Below, piece after piece: positions 45,691 to 54,245 of a DNA stretch of 64,000 nt. Positions within the stretch are counted from its first letter, which is position 1; each line of letters starts with the position of its first letter. A program made the translations under genes and the position numbers. Source of the DNA: Helianthus annuus (Eukaryota; Streptophyta; Magnoliopsida; Asterales; Asteraceae); NCBI RefSeq assembly GCF_002127325.2, contig NC_035436.2, positions 84,317,716 to 84,381,715 on the forward strand. Direction: 5' to 3'. Under the pieces are notes generated by a model. That model saw only the letters and a list, made by a program, of their open reading frames with translations. It had not been told where the DNA came from and did no database searches.

Positions 45691-46302
45691 ATGTTGGGCG
45701 ACCACGAGTTTTCTTCAGAACAGCGGGAGGTTTTTTGTTATTGTTCCCTGGATTGAGGATTTGCTGAAACGTTTCAAAGAAGCTCCTTTTCACTTGAGGG
45801 GGTGTTGGATCGATCTGTTGTTTCAATTTTTCAAATTCCGCGTCTACATCGATATCCTCTATGTTATTCCTTGCAGGCTTGAAGTCAAGCTTCTTCCAGA
45901 ACACGTCTATGTGTGTGATCCGGAGTTGCTGACCTGTGGATGAAAGCAAATTAGGTGGCAAAATCATAACGAGAAAGGTCAAAGATATTAATTACCGTTA
46001 TTTTCCAACTTTTCCAAACGACAGGCACATGGCAAACCACAGCTGGTAAAAAGTTGGCAACCACAGCTTGCACCGTAGGCTCTCAACCCGTCTTCCTTAC
46101 GTTTTAGTTCCATACTCAAAAGCTCAATCGCATATATTGAAACCTTTCTGAGAATATATGCAAGCATGGGCTGATTCTTGTGGTGCGTCATCACTTTTCG
46201 GAGGCTTGTTTCAAAGCTACATCTAATCTCGGCGTATTGTCTATCAACAACATGATCAACATACAGTACAAGTTTATCCAGTGTGTTGCATCGGAGACTT
46301 AC
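45653..46302 (-). pseudogene. MULE transposase C-terminal part (SWIM zinc finger)
   Basis: Reads DKLVLYVDHVVDRQYAEIRC, LRKVSIYAIELLSMELKRKE, then the SWIM-like CGCQLFTSCGLPCACRL (about 46065-46015). A 63-bp intron is likely (GTAATT at 45996 to CCACAG ending 45934), after which ITHIDVFWKKLDF and KKTRGRPT follow, the usual end of plant MULE/FAR1 proteins. The frame differs from the N-terminal part, and the MULE DDE domain that normally lies between is absent. Confidence 0.7.
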
Positions 46303-47269
46303 CGACATTTTTTTCGGCGTTGATCTTCTGAACAGCGTTGTGTATATCTTTCGGAATAAACTTTCTAGCCGGATTGTTTTTTGTCAGCGTTCGCCAGATA
46401 CTTTGGTTGGGAATATCTTGCTCTGCCAGCTCCTTAACCAGTTTTTTATCCTCCGAAGAAAGCCTTCTCGCATACGCGTGACCCTCGAAGTTTTCAATAG
46501 GAGTGTGGTTATGCTTCACCTTCGTCACCTCGATCTTCCAAACACTTCCGAATGATTCTGAAAACCCGATCATCTCGAACGGGCAGCCTATTTTCTTGCT
46601 ACCCGTTTTCCTCTGTGTAGCTATACTCTTATGTTCCCCACCAAAAGTACATTGAAACCAAATCTTGTAGTTCTCTCCTCTTTTATTCGACCTCTTAATC
46701 ACAATGAGGTAACCATTGTCTTTTGCCGTGTCTTGTACCCAACGCACCAACTCTTTACGTGACGAAAAGGTCCGCGTTGTATCAAACGAAAATGTAACCG
46801 GGTAACAGCCTTCCTCGTCAACAGACACATCCTCCGGCTCACCATCGTCACCGAGGTTCGAATAGACTTGATGTTCAAAGCTCTGTTCACAACCGTAACT
46901 CTGGTTTGGATAACACTCCTGCTGTACAAAGCTTTGCTCGCCACCGTAACCGAAATTCGAATAACCTTGTAAGCTCTGTTGACAACCGTAACTGTCGTTT
47001 GGATAACACTCCTGCTGTACAAAGATGTACTCGCCACTGTAACCGAAATTCGAATAACCTTGTTGTGCGTAAGGGTCCTCCACAGGGGTATTCAAATCCA
47101 GCTTCACCATGTTATCACGATAACGAATGCCAGATACAACCTCTGCCTCCCTCAAGTTGGACGAGACCGGTTTCTCATACGAGTCAGAAATAGCGGTCCC
47201 CTCGTAAGAATCAGGAACAACTGACTCGTCAGAATATTGACCGAAAAGATAGTTGCTTAACCACGACAT
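46303..47269 (-). pseudogene. MULE transposase N-terminal part (FAR1-like DNA-binding domain)
   Basis: I take ATG 47269 (MSWLSNYLFGQYSDE); the upstream ATG at 47314 would add 15 residues. Residues about 45-135 hold a 31-residue repeat (GYSNFGYGGEQSFVQQECYP type) twice plus a partial third. Then a FAR1-like zinc domain: FSFDTTRTFSSRKELVRWVQ, WFQCTFGGEH, KKIGCPFEM, WKIEVTKVKHNH (Cys-Cys-His-His ligands visible). The exon ends at a perfect donor, GTCG/GTAAGT at 46303/46302. In related elements this domain binds the terminal repeats. The catalytic domain should follow but has been lost. Confidence 0.75.
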
Positions 47270-47379
47270 CGTTTTTTCAAGACATGTAACTAATAGAGCA
47301 AAGAAAATCGACAAACAACAAAATCACCGAATGATGAATGTTGAGTCTGAGCAGGTTTTTAAAGTGAAAATTTGGGGTC

Positions 47380-47541
47380 GAAGCGCCGCGCTTTGGCCAT
47401 AGCGCGGCGCTTAGGGTTCACGAGACACCTACAACCTCGTATCACCTTTATGTCTCTGCAACTTATGTCAGTCAAACCTCGTATCACCTTTTGTCGACCT
47501 AAGCGCCCCGCTATGGCCATAGCGCTGCGCTTAGGGATGTG
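47380..47541. repeat. GC-rich palindromes at the right end of the MULE
   Basis: Two 32-bp near-palindromes (47382-47413 and 47501-47532), each centred on TGGCCA, separated by a GTATCACCTTTTGTC-type duplicated spacer (CCTCGTATCACCTTT at 47433 and 47477). Confidence 0.8.
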
Positions 47542-49300
47542 AAAATAATTTTCTACGTGTGGGATTAGCATTACCCGCTAATAAAGCCAAACGTGTCCGG
47601 ACAATTGACAAGTAGGTATTGGGGTAGGTGAGTATGCTACCAAATATAAAACATGAAAAGCAATCATGTGTCAAGTGTGGGATTATTATATAATACATCT
47701 CGGATAAGGCTATAGTTTATTGCTTAAAAGTTGCATCATAAAATAATTTTTAACTTATAAATATTAACTAAAGAAAAAAAAAAGGAATGTCAATGATACC
47801 TTTGGGAATGGCCATACGACACATGGAAGGAAAAATAAAACTACCTTATTTTATTTTAAATTTATTGAATGAAAAAACTAAGCAAATTGGTCCATTTGAA
47901 AACATAAAAATGCAATTGAAAAATCAAAGCAAATTGGTCCATTTGAAGACATAAAAATGCAATTGAAAAATCAAAGCAAAAGGAATAATGCTACCATCAT
48001 CTCCCCATTACTTTAATAAAATATTTAAAGTTTTCTTAGGACAATCCATTAACACGTACGCGAAGCTTAAGATTTCCGACTGGAGCCTAAAAAAATTATA
48101 AAATCGAGGGGTCGAAATGCATACACCTAAAAAAATTCTATACAAAAATTACATACCAGGTACTAATGAGCGAAAAGTTCGGGTAGTCGGGCCCCCCCGA
48201 CCCCACAAAGTTACGCCCCTTCCCGCACATCCATGATACCACCACCATTACACCTTTAAAATTATTTTTTGCATCTATATTGTATAGCTTACCAATTATT
48301 TGTATGCTATGCTAAGTGCATTGTCATAAATATGGAAGTTTCTGAAACTGTAATCTACATTTTAAAAATGACATTGTGGCATACTTATTTTTATGTATTT
48401 TAAAAATAACGATATGACATGTTTATTTTTATGTATGTTTCGATATAAATTATGTCTAAAATCGAATTTGCGTTACAATGTATAAGTAATCAAAGAATGA
48501 ACGCACAAGCCGGTAAAGCTACTTCAAAGTTTAGTTTTTCTTTTTTATAGTTTTTCACCCTCTTACAACCCTTCAAATATGAAATATGATGCTTTCTAAA
48601 TTCAGGATTTGCTATTTCTATATTCAACGTTTTGTTTTTCTTTTTTATTGTTTTTCACCCTCTACAATCCTTCAAATATGAAATATGAGATTTTCTATTT
48701 CTACATGCTTGTGTTTATCAGTTTTTTTTTTCAATTCTTATAGTGAAGTGGCTTGACAAACTTAATTGATACGAACTTAATAATAAAAAGAGTAAAGTAT
48801 AATTTGCGTTCCTGAGGTAAGAGGCGGATGTCAACTCGCGTCCCCAAAGTGAAATTTTTGCCTAATAAATCCATGTTGTTCGAAACTTGCTACAATCTGA
48901 GTTCCTTCGCTACAATCTAAATACACACCATAACCTAAAACCTAACCCGTCCCTCATCACCAACCCAAAAAAATATAAATAAATATTTTTTTTCGTAAGG
49001 GAGGTTTTAGGTTTTTAGGTGGTGGGGGTCTTTAGGTTTTTTTTTTTTTGAGGGCGGGGTTATGTTTTTTTTTTTTTTTTTAGGTAGGGTGGGGAGGGGG
49101 GGGTTTAGGTTTTTGGGTGGTGGTGGGCTAGGGTGGGGGTGGATGTGAGTGTTTAGATTTTGGATGATGGTGTAGTGGGTTTAGGTTTTAGTTTCCTAAA
49201 CACACTTGTCACTCTATAAAGCTTTCTTACAATTAGCAGATTTTGTAGAATAACTTAACCCACACTTCATATATTAGTTTTATTGAGATATTAACATATA
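47542..49300. other. AT-rich intergenic DNA with minor duplications
   Basis: No gene. A 47-bp direct duplication lies at 47881-47927 and 47928-47974. A roughly 60-bp unit (TTTTTCACCCTCT...CTTCAAATATGAAATATGA) occurs at about 48545 and 48645. 49010-49190 is rich in GGTGGTGGG and T runs. 48791 onward (GAGTAAAGTATAATTTGCG) resembles a Mutator-type terminal repeat that may pair with 50055-50185. Confidence 0.5.
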
Positions 49301-49310
49301 TCATACTAGG

Positions 49311-49835
49311 TTAGAACCCCGTGTATTACACGGAAGCAATTTTATATACCAAATAATAAAAAAATATATCTTTAAAAATCTCGTTTATTACACGGGTTGA
49401 ATAAATGCAGTTTTATATAACAAATAATAAAACAATATATATTTAAAAATCTCGTTTATTACATTGGTTGAATAAATGTAATTTTATACATTAAATAATA
49501 AAAAAAGTTATATCTTTAAGAACCCCGTGTATTATACGGGTTGAGTAAATTTAATTTTATATATTAAATAATAAAAAAGTTACATTTTTAAGAACCTCGT
49601 CGAGCTGAGGAGTGAGACTAAGTTCGACCGTTAGGGAGACCTATGTATTATATGTATTGAATAAATCTAATTTTATATACTAAATAATAAAAAAAAGTTA
49701 TATTTTTAAAACCCCGAGTATTATACGAGTTGCATAAATATAATTTTGTATAGTAAAAAATAAAAATGTTATATCTTTAAAAAACCTCGTTTATTACACG
49801 GGTTAAATGAATCTAATAAAAATTTATATCTTAAA
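49311..49835. repeat. Minisatellite array A, period about 65-75 bp, 7 copies
   Basis: Each unit reads roughly CCCCGTGTATTACACGGGTTG, AATAAATGTAATTTTATA, a run of AAATAATAAAAAA and TTATATCTTTAAAAA. The CCGTGTATTACACGG core is a palindrome. Copies begin near 49314, 49381, 49449, 49523, 49594, 49712 and 49785. The fifth has a 45-bp insertion. Confidence 0.85.
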
Positions 49836-50054
49836 AAAACTAACGGATATACTCGATATACGATGGATGAGGTGATTGCGTTGATTGTTTTTATAAATGT
49901 TACATAAACATAGTGATTACCGTATTTGAGTTGAGAATTGAACACGAAAATATAAGTATAGAACCAAGAAACACATTTTAAACATTTTTGAAATAGGTTC
50001 TACCCTTAAGTATTTTAGTTTAATAAAATAAATAAATCATTTAAATTAACTGAG

Positions 50055-50185
50055 TTAGGGCTAAAGGACATAAGTTGCAAGGGTTTGCAAACATCGAGTA
50101 CATTTTCTATAATTATTGAAGACAAAGGACACAGTTTGCAATAAGTGACATACATAAAGGACGATTTTTGTAATTTACTCTATTT
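50055..50185 (-). repeat. Mutator-type terminal repeat, right arm
   Basis: Words GCTAAAGGACATAAGTTGCA, ATAATTATTGAAG, AAAGGAC and GTAATTTACTC follow the same order as the right terminal repeat of the complete element at 53290-53424, so this is a relative. Its left partner may be at 48791. Confidence 0.55.
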
Positions 50186-50345
50186 TAAAATATTATATAT
50201 ATTATCTTCTATATGAATTTTTTAAATTTATATTAAATTTAATTACATAATTATCTTTTTTTAATTGATATTAATTATCTATAAAAATAGATGGCTTCAA
50301 TAAATGATAGGTATACAAAACTTGATTTCTTTATTATAGTACTAG

Positions 50346-50820
50346 GTTATAACCCCGTGTATTACACGGATTGAATAAATAAATTTTATATACTAAATAA
50401 TAAAACAATATATCTTTAAAAACCTCATTTATTGCACGGGTTAAATAAATATAATTTTATATATTAAATAATAAAAAGTTATATCTATAAGAACCATATT
50501 GTACGGATTGAATAAATGTAGTTTTATATACCAAATAAAAAAGTTATATCTTTAAAACCACGTGTATTACACGGGTTGAATAAATGTAATATTGTTTACC
50601 AAATAATAAAAAAATTTTTACATCTTTATAAATATACGCATTACACGGTTTGAATAAGTGTAATTTTCTGTACTAAATAATAAAAAAATATATATCCTTA
50701 AAAAACCCGTGTATTGTATGAATTTAATAAATCTAATTTTATATATCAAATAATAAAAAGTTATATCTTAAAAAACCTCATGTATTACATGGGTCAAGTA
50801 AATGTAATTTTTATAGTGAA
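50346..50820. repeat. Minisatellite array B, same unit as array A
   Basis: Seven further copies of the CCGTGTATTACACGG unit, starting after TACTAGGTTATAACC, the same words that open array A (TACTAGGTTAGAACC at 49296). The arrays are 500 bp apart. Confidence 0.85.
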
Positions 50821-51340
50821 AATAAAAATATTTAATATATTAATACCAAGTTTGGTTTTCGAAATAGATTAAAAATAGATTATTCTGTTGTTGCAAAATT
50901 TGTTAACGAAATCTCAATAAATTTAACTCTTTATTTAAAACTCCGTAAATATATAAATGATAAATAATATTAGTTATTTTTATTTTAAGTTTCGTAAAAT
51001 CTATTTGATACCAAATTAAACAAAACATTCAAATATAATTAATTCAAATAAATAATATTATAAATAAGAATGAGATTAAACTAAATAATAGTTATCTATA
51101 AGATATTAAACTAATAATATTTAGTAGAAGGGTTATCTATAATATAAGATATTAAATTAAATAATATTAAACTAAAATAATAATTATCTATAAAAAAATT
51201 AAACTAAAATAATAATTATCTATAAGAGATGACCTAATATAATGACAACTGTCCTAAAAGTGGTTTCTTTTATTATATAGTAAGATATAGATATAGATAT
51301 AGATTTATAAATCAGAAAACATGATTCAAGTGGCCACACT
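50821..51340. other. AT-rich DNA upstream of the XBAT31-like gene
   Basis: Short ATTAAACTAAATAATA and TTATCTATAA repeats; (GATATA)n at 51284-51304. No gene. Confidence 0.5.
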
Positions 51341-51464
51341 ACTTAAATAAAAAGCCATCACCACTTTCCCAACTCACCTCCACCGCTCCCTCTCTCCACC
51401 GGCGGCTGTTTCCGGCCAACGTCCGCCGGTCTCCTCCCTAAACCACCACCACCACCACCGCAGC
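51341..51464 (+). promoter_or_regulatory. Probable core promoter and 5' UTR of the XBAT31-like gene
   Basis: A TATA-like TTAAATAAAAAG lies at 51342-51353, followed by a CT-rich leader (CTCCACCGCTCCCTCTCTCC) up to the ATG at 51465, context CAGCATGG. (CCA)n repeats just before the start. The transcription start is inferred only. Confidence 0.45.
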
Positions 51465-54214
51465 ATGGGTCAAAACTTTAGCTGCAGCATCCAAGACGAA
51501 CACGGCTGGTTCTCAGCAGTTCAATTTGGCGATTTGAACTCTGTGAACACCCTTTTGGAGCAAGATCCGAATCTTATAAAACGAACTACTGTTTATGATC
51601 ATCAGTCTGCTCTTCATATAGCTGCTGCCAATGGTCAGATAGAGGTTTGTTAGTTATGATTTGGTGGTTCTTGTGGTTGATTTTGGTGTGTTTGAGCTAA
51701 TTTTTGTTTGTGATTTTGTGCAGATTGTTACTATGCTTTTGGAGAATAGATCGGTTAATCCTGATTCTTTGAATCGGCATAAACAGGTCAGTTCGAAACT
51801 TTACCGGTAATCATGTTTTTAACTGTTTAAGTTTCTGTCGGTTAAAATAATTTAGACTATGGGCCGTGGAGGGGTTGGGTTGGGTTGGGTTGGGTTGGGG
51901 GCATTGTTCGATATGGCAGATGTGGGCTCTACCGGTCCGCACCCAATAAAGTGGGGTGTGGTAGCGGCGTGGCCAGGCCGGTGTGGTTACCATGTGGTTT
52001 TTTTTTTAAGTTGACAAACGGCTATATCGACCCAGCCAATCAAGGTCAGCCATGTCACACTGCCCCCCATGCCAGGCTCAATCCTCATACCAGCGGGGCA
52101 ACGGCATGGCCAACGCTAGCCGGGTGTGGTCTAGCCAGCGCTGCTTGGCAACCGCCGCCCCAACCCACGCCACACACCCCACCGTCTTACTGGTTTGAAG
52201 TCAACTTTCATCCGGTGTCTTATCTCTGAGTTCTTTTTGTAAAAGTTATTTTTTGGGTAAATTACACTTTTCGTCCTTTATGTTTGTAGCGGGTTGCAAT
52301 GGATGACCTTTAACTTCAATAATTACAGGCACAGTCCTTTTTTTGTAAAACTCATTACACATTACGTCCTTTATCACTAACCATGTTAAATTTTTTAGTT
52401 AAATATGGCATGTGCCTTGCACATGAGGGTAAATCCGTCATTTTAATGTAAGAATATATAGTTATCTCTGCCCCTCACCCCTTCTTTCTCTAGATCTACT
52501 ACAACCACCACCGCCCACCTCCAGCTCCATTCCCCACTACCACAATTTCCGGCTCCCCTCTGAAACGCTTCCTCTCTTTCTTATAATGGTGGAGACGATG
52601 AGTGGTGGAGAGGAGTTGTCAATAAGAGATCAGGCACAAACAACTTTTTCTGTCTTTTATGAACTTGAATCCGTGACGGTGGTGGCTCCGGTGACGTGTC
52701 ATGGCGGTCAAGGTCGAATAGGCCTATGGATCCAAATTGAATGCTCAATTCAGTTTCGCCTCTATTACCGATTGAAATTCATCCTCTCAATCCCCCATCG
52801 GTGGTCAGAGAAAGAAACGGATAACCGTATTCACCCAAAAAAAACTTACCTTCGACGCCACGGTGGTCAGAGAAAGAAACGGAGACGAGGAAACGACATG
52901 GTCGCTGCTAGACTTCATCGGAAACACATGGGATCGAATTGGGGTGGGTTTGCGTCGGTCACCGTGAACCACCTCAAATTCAAGATGGAGGAATTCTTTG
53001 GTGGTTGTGTGGAAGAAATGTGGAAATGATAACTTTTCGAAAGCTTTTCAAAGCATAGTGAAGAAGAATGTGCCAAGGAAATTGTGAAATTGTAGGTGTA
53101 TTTTACATTTCAAAGCTTAGGGTTGACTGTAGAATAGTGGGGTTGGTTGGAGAGAGATGAAAGGAGAGATTTTAGGGTTAGGGTTAGTGTTAGTGTTAGG
53201 GAAGATGGTGTTTATTTATTAATAAATATTTTAAATAAAAACATGAAATGACCATAATACCCTTAAGTGGATAGACATAACTGAAAATTTTACCATAGTT
53301 AGTGCTAAAGGACGTAACGTGTAATGAGTTTTACAAAAAAAGGACTCTGTCTGTAATTATTGAAGTTAAAGGTCATCTATTGCAACCCGCTACAAACATA
53401 AAGGACGAAAAGTGTAATTTACCCTTATTTTTTTTTTCAATTAAACTACCTAAATGGAATTGCAAATATAGTAGTTTTTATTTAAGTCAACAATCTCTAG
53501 CTCAGCTGGTGGGTTGGCTGGTTGTCTCCATTGGAGGCGCCGGTTCGATCCCTGGCTGCTGCAGGGTGAGACATCCGGGTGAAGGCTCGGCTCGGGATTC
53601 ATCCCGGGTTCGAGTCCAACGGGGGGCGAGGGTTTATCCATTCCACGGGGTTCCCACGCATCAGGGGTGTGCTACGCTTTCTAGCGGTGGTCGAGTAGTC
53701 GGCCTTTGGACATAGCTCCGAAAGGGTGGGTTTACACGTGGAAAGCAGTTAGCCGTTCAAAAAAAGTAGTTATTATTTAAACCATTACTAGGGCTCTAGT
53801 GGTGGCCACGGGCATTTAAGTTCCACCTATAGTGGGCCTGGGTGAGTTTTCCCCTCCAGGTCTCAAGTTCGAGTTGGGTGATAGCGGTTTCTCATTGAGG
53901 GGTTTAAATTGGGGATCTATTGTGCGATGGGGCTCTTTAGCGTAGACCCGGTTAAGACAACGTATGCTAGACCTCCCGACATTCGCGAATAATTCACACC
54001 TTTCAAAAAAAAGTAGTTATTTAGCACTTTTGTTCAGCGAATTAACGTCAAGCAGGTGGTAACAATGAAGAAAAATTTAGTAAATAATAACCAAGTTTGA
54101 TAACTATTCAATTTATTTAAATTAAATTTGTAGAAAGAATCACTGGATAGTAACCGCAACTAATGTGTTACATTTGTCTCAGTTAATATAAAAAAAATAA
54201 CATTTATCTAAGGG

Positions 54215-54245
<31 letters not shown>

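Larger units (their letters stand above)
43376..47541 (-). mobile_element. Mutator-like element with captured Athila ORF1-like gene
   Basis: Both ends carry the inverted sequence CACATCC followed within two bases by AAGCGC, CGCTATGGCC (43376-43401; complement of 47515-47541). Inside, on the minus strand, are a FAR1-type transposase remnant (46303-47269, 45653-46302) and an Athila ORF1-like gene (44060-45411). The MULE class is inferred from these proteins. I could not find a clean 9-bp target duplication, so the exact limits are uncertain; the inverted similarity may extend outward by some 50 bp. The transposase core is deleted, so it is non-autonomous. Confidence 0.6.

Noticed and set aside
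52586..53029. Exon of the XBAT31-like gene
   Set aside because: It is inside a Mutator element in intron 2, and the exon 2 to exon 3 join is in phase without it.
53498..53560. Functional tRNA gene
   Set aside because: A and B boxes are present but cloverleaf stems do not close, and a SINE body, A tail and target duplication follow.
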